Source: Tetmemena sp. SeJ-2015
Taxonomy: Eukaryota > Ciliophora > Spirotrichea > Sporadotrichida > Oxytrichidae
Direction of reading: 5' to 3'
DNA length: 64,000 nucleotides
Assembly (NCBI GenBank): GCA_027382625.1
Contig: JAJKFJ010021713.1
Location: 1-64,000 of the forward strand
The position numbers and the translations under genes were made by a program. The notes under the pieces are model-generated. The model saw only the letters and a list, made by a program, of their open reading frames with translations, was not told the DNA's origin and did not search any database. Positions within the stretch are counted from its first letter, which is position 1, and every line of letters starts with the position of its first letter. Below are positions 1 to 11,719 of the stretch, one piece after another.

Positions 1-713
1 AAAGGGGGAAGATCACTCAAACAAAATTAAACACATAGAATCACATTCTAAAGAAAGCGAATTTAATTTATAATACTTGAGAGTGAAATTTCATGGCATT
101 CAATTTCTTAGAAAATAATAGAAAATAAAAAATGGAGAAAATTTTTTAAATTCTTAGAATGGAAATTTCTAGCAAACTCAAAACTTCTTGAGGAGAGTGA
201 ATATGCTGCAAGAAGAATTTTAAAGATAAACATCAAGTCAAGCTAGCTAATAAATCGCGCCTGATCCCATAATTTGAAGAGTTAATGAAAATAGCAGAAT
301 AATAGCTCGCTAACCTAGTAATCCAAGGCATCATCAATAGACAAGTCATTCCAATAATTCTTAGCAAAATTAAAGAAGAGTCCCTTAACTCAGACTAAAC
401 CTAGTGGGCTAGCAATAAGTTAGCAACCATAGGGCCCAAAATCAAGCTTATTTTAATCAGGAAAGGCCGTAATATCATGAGGAGTAAAGAAATAGATATA
501 GACAAGTAAGGTAGGAGCATTTATCGAGAATGAGTAGCTTTAAATAGAAAAATAGCAGTGTTAGCTCGTCATCATTTTTGCAAAGCCAAACTTTGGACAA
601 AGAAACTTACAAGAATAGCATAACTAAAGCCATTTATCACTATAGGACAGTTAAATAAATCCTCCTCTTATGCAAAACTCAATCCTTTAAGAACTTCAAA
701 ATGACAGCATGAT
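1..713 (+). CDS. 3' part of an unrecognised gene
   Basis: With TAA/TAG read as glutamine a long open frame runs from about 253 to a TGA near 533, and a second frame offset by one base continues to TGA 711-713. The peptide is K/I/L/N/Q-rich, with stretches such as QLANLVIQGIINRQVIP and SSSSFLQSQTLDKETY. I recognise no domain. The frame change near 510-525 could be an intron, an IES or a one-base error. The 5' end lies outside the window. Coding rests on frame openness and protein-like composition only. Confidence 0.4.
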
Positions 714-854
714 GACTCTCACTTAAAGGCAAAGGCTTATATAATGAAGCAAATGGAAACTGCTACTATGTTGCTAGTTTACTTTCTATTTGTGACAGTT
801 CATTTTCTTCTTTAAGACTCAGTGAGCTTCTCTATTAAAATTTACCTCTTAATT

Positions 855-3800
855 TGAATAAATGAGAAAGATTTAGCTGACAATTCAAAAACTGAAATTC
901 GTAAGATCAACTTTGAATGACCCATATAGAGCAACTAAGAGTTGAAGAATGAATAGATGGGGGCAAGTTAAGACAGTAGATTTGGCAATTCTTAAAATGC
1001 AGGCGGCTTATTCAATTTAATTCAATAGCGAGGCGCACTTTTTATTTAAATTCCTTTAATTAATATTTCAATTTAGTGAAGACTCATTAATATTAAATTT
1101 TAGCTTAAACTAGTTAAGTATCAGAAGTCTATAATAGAACTAGTTGGATATATTCTCTTCCTCGTAATCCTGATAGTCTGCAACGAAAAAGGGGAGTAAT
1201 CTAGCTACTGCTTGTGTGCTATCGATCTTTCTTACTTTTAAAGATTCATCTGGCTTGAGGTACTTGAGATAAGAGTATGATAACTATACCAAAATTGTAA
1301 GTAATTTTCTAACAAACGATCATAAAGGTACACCTGATCTTATTTCTTTCGAATGTTTTTACAAAAGGTATTAATATTTTATGGTTTAGATGACTTAAAT
1401 CTTGAAGATTCTTTTCCACGTCCAAGTGTTGAATTTTCTATTAAGATTTGACGAAACTATTGACTGGAAATGGGAGGCAGTATTTTGGGCTCTATACATA
1501 TTTTGCTCCCTTGCACTAGTGTTCTCTGTGAGTACAACTCTGATCTGCACAGGCACAATTTGCACTCTAGTAATGAAGCATTCACAGTAAGCAGTTCTCA
1601 CTACAAATAACGTTGAAACCTATAAGTGTAAGCATTGTCCTTTTTATATCATTTGTTTAGACTGGCTTGGGCTCTTTGTGTTCTACTCAATAAACGGATT
1701 CACAGTAGCTTTAGTGATGACTCTCCTAAAATTAATAAAGACACTAAATGACCCCCAGGATGACACCGAGCATCAATACTAGTTAATTTTTAAGTTGGGG
1801 CTCTACTTCAGCATTTACACAGTTGGACTAATCGTTTTGACTTTGGTGATCTTCAAAGAACTTTAGAGTTGGCTAGTCAGCAATATCTTCAAGCGCTCAT
1901 TTTATTTTCTCCCACTAAAGTTTGCACTAAGTTGATGACTTCCAGGACGCCATTCTCAATGAAAGAAATCTGCATTTACTTAGCAAAATCAGGCTAACTT
2001 AGCCATGTAGGGGTAAATTAGCAGATAAAGAATGGCATAGTAAGAAAGAAGAGAAGCCAATTCATTTCAGAGAAATGGTGGAAATGCAGGGAGAGTTGTC
2101 GCCATCTAACCCAATGTTGATGAAGGCAAAGCAAATCAGTGGGATGAAATTAAAAGAAGGACGTTAATGAAACTCCGCGCTATCTAATGCTCATATCTGG
2201 TTCTTATTTCAAAACCCTGAAGGAATACTCAAAACTATGTATGAACAGTTAGCTAAATTAGGCAACAAGTCAAATGCAAACCTAATTATTTTATTTATTA
2301 ATTTATGCAGCTGTTAAAATAAAGCCAACAAACATAGTACAAGGCATAGATATAGAAAATCAAAGTCTTGATCTCAAATAAATTACATAGGAAATCAAAT
2401 TTTATCCTTCTAAGAAAGACTAATGCAAAGATAATGCTCTATCTAAAAAGCAGGAACTTCTAATGCAATAAATTAATTTACTCTATTATAAACTTCTTTA
2501 CTCTAGGTTCGGATTAAGCTAGCAAATTAGGTCTATCGACATTCATACTAAGAACTAGCTAGAAACTAAAATCATATAGAAAATTTAGTAGGACAATTGC
2601 GCCTCAACTAGAAGAGTTGGGCTCAATGATTCTTACAAAAAGAAAGAGAGAAAGAAGTTCCAAGAAGAGCAACTTTACTATAGCGATAACAATTGCTTAG
2701 ATGGCTTGGAGGGAAGCTGTAATGATTTGTAAAACGAATATAGAAGGGAGAACTATTTAGAAGATGGAGAGAGGACACTTGACTAACTTATGTTTGAGAC
2801 TAAAGACTAAACCTTCAATACAACTATGGAAAAGAAAAAGTTACTGGAGACTCTAAAGCAACATCTGACAATAGATAGTTCCTAGCAGAAAGGCTTTGTG
2901 GATAAGAAATCGAAGATGTTTACTTCTCTGTAATCTTAGAAAAGAGCTTTAGTTTCTGATAAGAAATCGATAGTAAGAGAGTCTTATGAGGAGTATAAGT
3001 AGAACCCATAGAGATTTAGAGAGCTATTTTAAAGGAGATTATCGCACTAAGAGTCTATTGTTCATCAATAATAAGCTGATGAAGGAGCGTTAAAAAGTTT
3101 TGGAAGTAAATTTGCAACTATAGGCATAGAATGCTCAAATGATGGATAGAGTAGTAAGGTAGGAAGCATGGGGGGATATTTTCTCCCAAGAATCGCATAC
3201 AAAACAGTATTAAGGGGAAATCAAGATGGCTAGGATTAGAATGAAGCAGCGAATAAAGAAGATAAATGAGCAGAGGGGTTTTGACTTTTCAAACACTCCA
3301 TCTAAAAGAGACTTAAAAGAAGAATTCGAATAAACTAAGGATGGAGAAAGGAAGGTAAAAGATCTCAGGAGAATAGATGAACTCAGAAGAGAGTGTTTAA
3401 TCTGCTTGAGTGGTGTAGCAGATGCTGTGCTATTGCAGTGTGGGCATGGAGGGCTTTGCTTTGAGTGTGGTTAGCGAATGAGCTAAATAGGTGATCAAAA
3501 TTTACTTTTAAAAAAAATTTTCAAAAATTTTTTAAGAAAAATAAATTTAAAAATTGATTAAATTTTTTTAAAAATTTTATTTTGAACTCAAATTGTTAAA
3601 AAATTCAAAAAAAATTGGGAGCAAAAATTAAAAAACTGCCCCCCTTTGTTTTAAACTATATGTCCCAAAATTTTAAAAAAGGATAGATTCTGAGAGACCG
3701 CATAAAAAATGCTTAAAAGAACTGCAAATTTAGATCAAAATAAGTTAACTTACAAAAATAGTTGGAGCAAATTAGAATGAGTTTCTTGAAAATTTAAGAT

Positions 3801-3911
3801 AGGAGCCGTAGTAATTCTGCAAGAGTGATAGAGGAGATTTCATTTTAAGAACTGTTGGTTCCTATAGGAGATCAAAGCTGCGACTTTTATATGAAAACAA
3901 TAGAGAGTGAA
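855..3911 (+). CDS. Multi-pass membrane protein with C-terminal RING finger (probable E3 ubiquitin ligase)
   Basis: The N-terminal half encodes hydrophobic helices near 1130-1180 (ELVGYILFLVILIVC), 1475-1560, 1640-1710 and 1795-1850. A charged Q-rich linker follows (about 2600-3260), then a RING at about 3393-3480 with CLIC, CGHGGLC and CFEC ligands. The last Cys pair of a normal C3HC4 RING is not seen, because the AT/C-rich block 3490-3642 interrupts the gene there; the frame ending at TGA 3909-3911 may be the tail. Membrane RING proteins of this type usually ubiquitinate membrane cargo, which is inference here. The frame is broken by an extra G at 3214-3217 and by unresolved joins near 1280-1390 and 2220-2590. 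ATG near 855 is a tentative start. Confidence 0.6.
1927..1974. other. IES, pointer TGCA
   Basis: TGCA occurs at 1923-1926 and 1971-1974. Removing 48 bp, including the in-frame TGA, joins the PLKFA frame to FTQQNQANLAM and keeps the reading open to TGA 2218-2220. Confidence 0.65.
3490..3642. mobile_element. Possible fragment of the G-tipped inverted-repeat element
   Basis: A homopolymer-rich A/T block ends in CCCCCC. Its reverse complement shares a C/G tip, TTTTTGCTCCC and TTTTGAATTTTT with the left end of the element at 53736-54292. It interrupts the RING reading frame. No target duplication was found, so this is probably a truncated or diverged copy. Confidence 0.35.
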
Positions 3912-4061
3912 GATGAATAGATGAAGACTATATTTCGTGATTGAAACTTGTTTGATAAGAAATTTGTTTCTTAATTATTTGGTTAAACTTATATAAAAGT
4001 TAAAAGAGCTATCTTCATACTATATGCAAAGGCTCTTCAAATGAATATGACTTGTTAAGTT

Positions 4062-7000
4062 TCATAGCGCGTGATTTGAGGTTGGAATAAGCTGAGTTGC
4101 TCCAACATGATGTTCGTCCTCCTCTTCAGCAGAGGGTAAAATTTCTTCCTCATCTGAATCAGAGAATAGAGGCTTATTCTTCGATACATTCTACATTTCT
4201 TTCTTGGGAGATGGTCCACCATTTTTTTAGGTTTGATTAGCTTGCTAAGTTTATTTTTTCTCTTCCTCATCTGAATCATCATTATTGAAGATACCTACTT
4301 TCTTAATGACATGCGATGCGGAGGGTTTATCATCTGTCTTGAGTTTATTCAAGTAAAATACCTTCGCCAGTTAAGAATCTCTTTCGATTTCATCAAGTTT
4401 AACTGGAGAGCTATTTTCTGTAATCACTGTAGATGCTCTATCAAATAATGTAGGATATAACTCATTCGATAGCTTTTGAACTTCCTCGTCTTTAACAAGG
4501 ACAGAGCTTCTCTTTACTAGCTCGTCTAATTAATTAGAAGAGCAACTTTTAAAAAGAGAAAAGTGTGTATAATTATTGAGGGTCTGATATTATCAATGAT
4601 TTAGAAAATGAGGGTCGAGGAGACTGATGAGTTTCTTGCACTTCTATTAAACCAAAGTCGCCTATACTTGGCTCAATTACGCTGCCAGTTACAGAAAGTC
4701 TTCTTTTCTTAGTCTCACTAACCCTTGCTTCAAATGTATTATCAGAGCTTGATTTATCGAATCGATTAAATTAAGAGAACATTTAAATATATATCGACTG
4801 TGCCTCTTTGAAGGTGAATTAACTGTTTATTGAGGATTTTTTACTAAGGATTTATACTTTTAGATAAGCTTATCCTCAACTTCAGCTTTAGCTTCCTCGT
4901 TAATTTTTCTTATCTTAGCCTCGAATAGAGCAAGAACTGGCCTGTGGTCTGATATCTTGAACTCAGCTCTTCCATAATAAATTTAGGATAGATTGCTGTT
5001 GGCTTCATAGAGTATTCTATCGCACCAAGCTGGGATCCTTTACTTTGAAGAAGTATCATAAGTTGTAGAGTTCATATTATACTTGTAAGTAGGATCAAAG
5101 ATGAGTTGACCCTCTTTAAATTCTCCTAGGAACTCTGATTCATGTTTAGAGAGATTAAACTCATCCCATTTCATCAGCTCTTCATAATCCTGAATATGGA
5201 TTGACTTCAAAATAGACTGCTTAGCTTTTTCTCTTCTCTCTGGATCGAGATCTTTTCTAAATAACTCTGGGTTTATCAGTCTATAATTCAAATCGCCAAG
5301 AATGACTTTGACTTAATGATTTGATACACTGTAGTTTACAGTACTGGTTCCTCTTTCTTTTATAAACCCATTCTGATAAATCTCAGTTAGCTGCTGGAGT
5401 CTCTTCTTTTATTCTTAATAGCCAAGACCACTATCGAGATGGCAGTTCATAAAGCAAAAGGAGGTATCCTCATATAAAAATCTGATCAAAGCTGCACCCT
5501 TGTTACCCATTTTGCCTGAGAATCCAAGTTTTACTTTAGAGGTTGCTATATCAGTCAGCTTTTGATTAACTCCTTTTTTCGTGAATAATGCGATATATAA
5601 AATACACATTCCAAATACAAGAGAGATTAATTTAATGGAAAGTTTATCCCAACCAAATTTTCATTGGTGACGTGGACATATTCTTCACCCGTATGCTCAT
5701 TAAGATTACTTAGAACTAGATCGTTCCAATACTTATAAGTGCTTTGATTACCTCCCATAATGATTGAGGATGCATTCAAATTCACGATTTCCTAGAAACC
5801 GACAACTACTATATCGGGGATGAAGTTATCTTTAAATGCGAGGAGCCATGAAGAGAGATCAACAGATTCATAAGGCTTCGAGCCACCCAAGTTCCATGTA
5901 CCAACATAAAGCTTCATACTCTTTATTTCAGTATAGAGGTCCTCTCTTTTTCTCATTTCAAATTATATGTAATTTCTAAGATCGCTTTGGTTTACAGACT
6001 AGGCATGTTTGCCAAGTATTATGTCAATTGAGTTTTACTAGAAATTTTCACTTAGAGTGTTATCCCTTAATTTAGATAATAAAAACATACTCCCTAATTT
6101 GCATTAAATAGAATAATGAAGTATCTTTGAACATTTTTCATCTTGTGCTAAATTTTGCCTACAAATCCTTCTTTTCCATCTCTAGATACTTTAGAAATAG
6201 TTGAATTAGTGCCAGCGTTTTATTTGCTCAAATAATCTCCCTACTCTGCCCAAAAATGCTTGAGCATCTTGATACTTGGATCTTATACATCTGCGAAAGC
6301 GATACCCTCTTTTGCTACGTCTTTTCCAAATACTTCCTCGATTACAAAGCCTAACTTCTGCAGTTATTTCTGGAGAATTACCATTCCTATTTTCGATTGA
6401 GCAACGTTTGTCCTGTCAAGTGAGTCGAGACAATTCACTCTGAACACGCCTTATTAGAACTTCAAGATTTTTCTAGCCCCTACATCCTCAACGAAGAACC
6501 CAAAGTCTTGAATACCTTGTCCTACTTTCCCCATCAGGACCTTAAGTGACTAATATCTATCTCCACTGCAGTAATGATGAAAGTCGAAGTGAAGAAATTT
6601 AAGCTTCTCTTTGTACTCGGATTCATAAATTTAGCGCACATACTCCTTAGTTAATATGATTTCTCTTTGCTTCGTATCAGAGAGCAAATCCACTATGAAG
6701 ATCTAGCCATAAGTAGCAAGCAAGTCTGAGAAATGCTTATGAAAAGACTTCTTAGTCATCTCTGGTCCTCTAGAAATTGTTACACCTTCGATCATGCCTT
6801 TTTACTCCCAGAATATGGGAACTGACCCTCTAATCATTGAGTAGCTCAAAACAATGTTCTCTGATTAAATTATCTGCTCGGTTTCACAAAAATTTCCAAC
6901 ATTGACATATAAGTTGTATATCTCTTTTAAACATTGCCATTGTCATCTATTCCTCTAGCATTATAGCGTGTTCCACTTCTGAGATGGCTTCTTCTTGAAA

Positions 7001-8058
7001 TCAGAGCTAGAGTTACATTTCTGCCTTGAATGACACCTGCATGAATGCCTACGTAGCCTTATATGAGCGGGGTGAACCACCTTATGTCCACGCCCTGCTC
7101 TTTGAAATCTGAGTAAAGGTTTATGTTCCAAAAGTAGGAGTGATCTGATGCAATAATCCTCATTGGGTCTTTATTCTGCTACTGTAGAAACTTAATTCTT
7201 CTTTCTCTGCTTAAATGTATCATAGCATAATCTAAACTTCTAAATTTAATTTTAGTGCTTGAAGTCAAGTCATAGCCATAAGAAAAGTAGAATATAAGAA
7301 CATAATAATTTTGATTTGAATCCCTCGCAGAGATATTTCTTTAGCTCGTCGATGTATTAAGTTAAATTATTAATATATTAAGCAACATTATGAATCAAGT
7401 ACATCTAGATCAATCTTAAATAGAAAATAGAATTACCTAAATTAAATTGCAAATTAGGAGTACATTTATACAATTATTGCTTAAGTTTATAAGGGCATGA
7501 TCTTGACATCAGTAATTTTGTAGACGTGAGCACCATATAACTTTCCTAAGACTGCTGCTTCCTTGATAACACAGAGATAATTTTATCCAATAATGTTCAC
7601 TATGCCCACTACGAAAGTATTTAGATTACCTAATCTATCTATATTCTATTGCTTACCTATTCCATATATTAGTCCCTCAGTGATTTTATTCTGCTCATTT
7701 AAGATCATTTTATTTTCCTTATCCTCAAATATGTGAAGTTTCTATCTTTCAATAGCTAGAGTTCTCTCTCCAGCATCTATAAAGCCATTGCTTTTGATCT
7801 AAATTGCAAAGTCATGACATGTTTAAATTTTTTCTTACAAAAAAGTAGCGTTCAGATTAGTAAAGCTATAAAGACATCTTTATTTATATTATTGGCTGAA
7901 ATGCTATGATGCAATTTCCACGTAATTTAATAACTATCTTTCCATCCTAAAATAATATTCATAATCAATATCATCTGAAATTACCTCTATGAAATTAATC
8001 TGACTATTTAATTGATATACATAATTTATGAAGTTACAATTGGTTTAATCTTTTTTGT
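4062..8058 (-). CDS. Synaptojanin-like phosphoinositide phosphatase (Sac1 domain + inositol 5-phosphatase domain)
   Basis: Read right to left, residues from about 8058 to 6150 form a Sac domain: YGYDLTSSTK, YFWNINLY, RGSVPIFWEQKG and the catalytic P-loop RVNCLDSLDRTN (about 6405-6440). Then comes an inositol 5-phosphatase domain: YVGTWNLGG, VVGFQEIV, NKGAALIRF, MNCHLDSG, GDLNYRL, FDPTYKYN, PAWCDRIL and SDHRPV. All key catalytic motifs of both enzymes are present. The family removes 4- and 5-phosphates from phosphoinositides at membranes. The C-terminal tail is acidic and Q-rich, ending at TGA 4062-4064. No initiator is identifiable; the frame runs into the low-complexity block at 8045-8240. 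Five clean IESs cut the gene, and one join near 6060-6120 remains out of frame. Confidence 0.9.
4533..4575. other. IES, pointer TAATTA
   Basis: TAATTA at 4527-4532 and 4570-4575. Removing 43 bp joins SDPQQL to DELVKRSS in the tail of the Sac1/5-phosphatase gene, in frame. Confidence 0.7.
4766..4797. other. IES, pointer ATCGA
   Basis: ATCGA at 4761-4765 and 4793-4797. Removing 32 bp joins SKRHSR to FDKSSSDNTF in frame in the Sac1/5-phosphatase gene. Confidence 0.7.
5615..5652. other. IES, pointer CCAA
   Basis: CCAA at 5611-5614 and 5649-5652. Removing 38 bp joins NENLVG to MCILYIALFTKK, keeping the 5-phosphatase domain in frame. Confidence 0.75.
7294..7321. other. IES, pointer GAAT
   Basis: GAAT at 7290-7293 and 7318-7321. 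Removing 28 bp joins YLCEGF to YFSYGYDLTSS, the expected Sac-domain continuation. Confidence 0.75.
7364..7487. other. IES, pointer TTAAGTT
   Basis: TTAAGTT at 7357-7363 and 7481-7487. Removing 124 bp joins VKIMPLQT to QYIDELKKYL in frame within the Sac domain. Confidence 0.75.
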
Positions 8059-8240
8059 TTTTTTGGTTTTAAAGGGTTTCTGTTGGCTTTTAAAAAAAGG
8101 GGGAAATTGGGGGCCCCCCAAGTCAATTTAAAAAGCAAGAATAACATTTTGCAGAAAAACCAGTTAGGGGAAAAAAAAAAATTTTGGGTTTAACAAAAGT
8201 GAAACGCAGATAAACCCACCCCCTTTACCTTTAAGCAAAA
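8045..8240. other. Low-complexity G/C/A/T homopolymer block
   Basis: Runs of T, A, G and C (including GGGGGCCCCCC near 8110-8117) lie between the 5' end of the Sac1/5-phosphatase gene and the first kinesin segment. No coding frame is evident. It may be IES or a decayed element; no inverted repeat or target duplication could be shown. Confidence 0.4.
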
Positions 8241-8279
8241 TTTTTAAAGGAAAAAAGTTTCAAAGCTCTCTATATTCCT

Positions 8280-9063
8280 TTGCAGGCTCTGAGAGAGCAG
8301 CCTCAACTGGTGCGCAAGGTGACAGACTCAAAGAGGGCTCAACAAATATAGCAAGCTACAATTATTAAAAAGTCTTATATCAATATATTCAAAAGATGAT
8401 TCACTAATAAAAAGATTCAAATCAATAATTTTCGTCATATTAGAATATTAAAGCGCTCTCATTTGATTATGATCTTGGGTAAAGTTATCTCGACTCTTTT
8501 ATGATAATAGGAAAGGGAGGAGCTGTGGTGGTGCCGTACAGAGAGTCTAAGTTGACTTTCATTTTGAGAAACGCTTTGGGAGGAAACTCTAAGACTGCTA
8601 TGATAGCTGCGCTTTCCCCTGCTTCAGTGAACTATGATGAAACACTGAGTACTTTGAGATATGCCTGGCAGGTCAAGAGCATCAAAAATGAGGCCAAAGT
8701 CAAACTCATATATTTTAAGCTCATCAGAGATTCTTTAATTGCTGTAAATATATATCCACATTTGTAATTTTATTAAATGATTATAGTCCTTAAAAAATAT
8801 ATTTTTAGACTGTATATGTTTATTTATAATAAAAGAGAGTTGAAAGAAGAGAATGAGAGACTTAAGAAGATGTACGAGAGATGAATTCTAAGTGAGAAGC
8901 AAACAAGCGAATGCTTGAAAACTTGGCTAGAGAGCGAGAAGAGTAAAGAGGAAGTTAGAGGAGAGTCAGGCTGAAAACTATAAAGGAGGAGGAGCAACTC
9001 AGGAGCAAGCCTCACCTCAAAAACATCAACCAAGATTCCATCATGAGCGGCAAGATCAAGTGC
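8280..9063 (+). CDS. Kinesin-3, displaced segment: second half of motor to FHA start
   Basis: This block encodes [19 protein letters not shown] (switch II region), [51 protein letters not shown], the neck coil [15 protein letters not shown] and the pre-FHA segment [18 protein letters not shown]. These are kinesin-3 motor and neck sequences that should follow NLVDLA, which lies downstream at 11690-11719. It begins in TTGCAG (8280-8285), shared with 11714-11719, and ends in AGATCAAGTGC (9053-9063), shared with 12121-12131. Joining at these pointers is in frame at both ends. Inside are three short IESs, one probable 8 bp IES and a frame break near 8461-8475. It is best explained as one block of a scrambled micronuclear gene; a rearranged pseudogene is the alternative. 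Confidence 0.85.
8350..8448. other. IES, pointer AATAT
   Basis: AATAT at 8345-8349 and 8444-8448. Removal joins LKEGSTN to IKALS of the kinesin motor. Confidence 0.6.
8502..8509. other. Candidate 8 bp IES, pointer TA
   Basis: TA at 8500-8501 and 8508-8509. Removing 8 bp joins LGKVISTLL to [11 protein letters not shown] in frame and removes a TGA. The pointer is minimal, so the assignment rests on the frame. Confidence 0.4.
8710..8724. other. 15 bp IES, pointer CTCAT
   Basis: CTCAT at 8705-8709 and 8720-8724. Removal turns the odd [11 protein letters not shown] into KVKLIREL, matching kinesin-3 necks. Length is a multiple of three, so the frame does not prove it. Confidence 0.5.
8731..8838. 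other. IES, pointer AGAGA
   Basis: AGAGA at 8726-8730 and 8834-8838. Removal joins KLIRE to [10 protein letters not shown], the conserved kinesin-3 neck coil, in frame. Confidence 0.75.
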
Positions 9064-9329
9064 TCCACATATAGTAATTATAATTAAAAATATTTCCTTA
9101 TAGTTAAAAAATATGAATTTAACCAAAGCAGCTTAGAGAAATGGAAGAGAAGTTAGCTCAATAAATTAATTCAATAATATCTGAGACTCAAGATGCAAGC
9201 TGAAAAATTTACTTTTAAAATAATTTGTATCATTTCAATTTTAGATTTATTTCTAAGTCTAAAGCCAGATATATTTCATAATGAATATTTGATTATAATT
9301 AAATACGAAGATTCTGAAAGAGAAGTAGA

Positions 9330-10340
9330 AGAGATGGAGAAGGCCAAGCAGGAGTTCCAGCAGAAGCTCAGAGTTAAATAGAAGGAAATATATAGCTAGT
9401 AATAAGAAGCCGCTTCTTATTTATAAATCATAGAGAAAATAAGACCAGCAGCGCATGATCTAGATGCGTGAGATCAATGACAAGCTAGCTGAGATAGTGC
9501 CCAAGATCGCCGAAACAAATTATATTTGCCAGGAGCTGCGCAGGGGTGAGTACTTCTAAGAGCCAGCGATTACGACTGAGGTGCTGATGGACGGTAGGAA
9601 GGTGTCGAGTGTGGTGTGCAAAGTGTACCCCAACCGTGCCAACAAAGAAGTGTTCAACATCCTGCAGTTTGACAAGTTTTTTACGATGTGTAATTTAAAA
9701 TAAAGGACAAAATTAGAGTTACTTCTGTCTGTTCTTTGACGAGGCAGAAATGCTAGATATTCTAAAGAACGACAAAAGTTTGTTCATGTCATTAGTTTGA
9801 ATTAATTTACAGATCTGACATAAATTATTTTAGTCATCTGAAAAAAAAATGCTTTTTTTTATATTTAATTCTAGTTTATTTGTCGGCAATTGGATTAAAT
9901 AGAAATATTAGTTCTTGAGGCCTATGAGCTGGATGAGAAGAATAAATAATTTTAAATTTCTTTTATGCGATGGAAATCTTCAAATTTATTAGACTATTTG
10001 TTTATATTACTATTTTAATATATTTCAGCAAAAGATAATAAAACTTGCTACAATGTTTATATTGAAAACGCAATCCATTGCGAAATAAAATCTAAAAAAT
10101 AATTTTATATTTAAAGAATCCTAAAATGTTAAGCTACTTTTGTTTTATGTTTATAAAAAAGTTTTTTTGAATAAAGCAATTTTAAATACATAAAAGCATT
10201 TCAATTATAAAATTAGCATAGATAGTTCTGACATGACCGAACTCAGTACGAGACGAGAATTGTTGAATATAAGTTGGTATTCAGTTCAACTACCACTGCG
10301 AGCACATGATTGAAGTAGACGAAGAGCTTCAAATATAATA
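9330..10340 (+). pseudogene. Decayed duplicate of the kinesin-3 tail
   Basis: The stretch 9330-9690 is a diverged copy of 12780-13190: EMEKAKQEFQQKL, DQQRMIQMREINDKLAE, then GEYFQEPAITTEVLMDGRK and VVCKVYPNRANKEVFNILQ. A further match is LEAYELDEKNKQ near 9920-9950. QFNYHCEHMIEVDEEL near 10276-10325 corresponds to the NPQF/QMIE region of the downstream copy. Frame is lost between these islands and the surroundings are AT-rich. It could be a pseudogene left by duplication, or MDSs of a second kinesin allele. One point favours caution: the NRANKEVFNILQFDKF stretch is intact here but frameshifted at 13117-13138 in the main copy. Confidence 0.65.
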
Positions 10341-10435
10341 AAATACCACAAGTGTGTGTTATCGGAATTGAATATGATAAGCATAAACAGTTTACAACCA
10401 AAATAGAACTCGGATAATTATAATACAGAGAATAA

Positions 10436-11719
10436 ATGACTAGCGTCAAGGTGGCCGTCAGAGTCAGGCCCTACAATCAAAGAGAAAAAAACATGGAATC
10501 TAACTGCATCATCAAGATGGTTGGAAACACCACTATCATTAAGAACCCTGTAAATTATCCCCATCTAATCTCAATAGGAAACTGGAGAAGTCAAGGATAA
10601 TTAATAATTTCGTAATTAGAATGAGGGAAAATGATCAAATCTCACATTATAATATTTCTTGCTCTTCCTTTAGTATGTGAATTATATTAAGGAGTTCTCA
10701 TTTGACTATAGTTACTGGTCTCACGATGGTTTCGACACTGAAGCTGATGGGTACATGCGGCCTTAACCCGATTCAAATTACGCCGATCAGGACAAGGTGT
10801 TTTCGGACTTGGTAAGAGAGGGAGAAACTAATTTTAATATAGGGTATCTAAGTTCTGGACAATGCATTTGAAGGTTATCACACTTGTCTGTTTGCGTACG
10901 GCCAGACTGGATCAGGAAAATCTTACTCCATCGTTGGATATGGGAACAAAAAAGGGTATTATCCCGATGGCGTGCGAGGAAATTTTCAGGCGTATTCGGG
11001 AAAAAGAAGCAGACCCCTAGAATAACATTCAACACGAAGTTACTCTCAGTATGATAGAGATATTAAAGTATATTATAGTACATATTTAAAAAGAGATCTA
11101 CAACGAGTGCGTATAAGATCTGCTATTCTATAATTTGGATTAGAAAGTGTTGCTGAGAATTAAAAAAAGTAAATAAGGTAGAAATATTTTAAAAATATTT
11201 AAGATAATAATTTGATAAGAAATGATGTTCAAAATAAACTTTTTAAGGCATTTCCAAATAGTTCAAAATATGTAATTTTTAAATGGAACATAAAAAGACA
11301 GAAATTATCTAAACTCTACAGTTCAAAAATCAAGTTTAAAGGGCATCATAATCCCTACTTTTATTGTAATTATATGTTGATTAAAGCTTTTTTTTAAGAA
11401 TGTCGTCCTATTTAATTAACTGACTCCTTAAAATAGAAATAAAATGGGATTTTAAAAAATCACTGATTTTGACTTAGGATTAATCTATAATTAAACCGGC
11501 CGCTCGCCCAAAAGGAGGTTTAGAATTTTACATATCAATTGAAGTGTATGTGGAGAATATGAGCAAGGTTCCAGTCAACAGATTTATCTCTTATCCTATT
11601 TATGCCTCATAAGACAAAGCAAATTAAGCTTTATTAGCTGTCTATCATTTAAAATATCTCCTAAATCTTTGAAGATCAAATGAGTAAGCTCTCTGAGATA
11701 AACTTAGTGGATCTTGCAG
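10436..11719 (+). CDS. Kinesin-3, N-terminal segment with start codon and P-loop
   Basis: ATG 10436-10438 opens [17 protein letters not shown], the canonical kinesin start. [25 protein letters not shown] and the ATP-binding [15 protein letters not shown] follow, then [28 protein letters not shown] and NMSKVPVN, ending [12 protein letters not shown]. The YWSHDG and GYG features are typical of kinesin-3 (KIF1/Unc-104). Two short GT-AG introns fit near 10551-10578 and 10802-10832, and two IESs are removed in frame. An extra G at 10954-10956 breaks the frame. The switch I segment (NxxSSRSH) expected after VPVN was not found and may lie on an MDS outside the window. Confidence 0.88.
10604..10684. 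other. IES, pointer AATTA
   Basis: AATTA at 10599-10603 and 10680-10684. Removal joins ETGEVKD to [13 protein letters not shown] in frame. Confidence 0.75.
11062..11097. other. IES, pointer AGAGAT
   Basis: AGAGAT at 11056-11061 and 11092-11097. Removal joins TLSMIE to IYNECVQDLL, a kinesin signature, in frame. Confidence 0.8.

Noticed and set aside
8045..8240. Homopolymer block as a fourth G-tipped element
   Set aside because: It has G and C runs but no inverted termini, no CCTTTCCTCGTCATCC and no 8 bp duplication.
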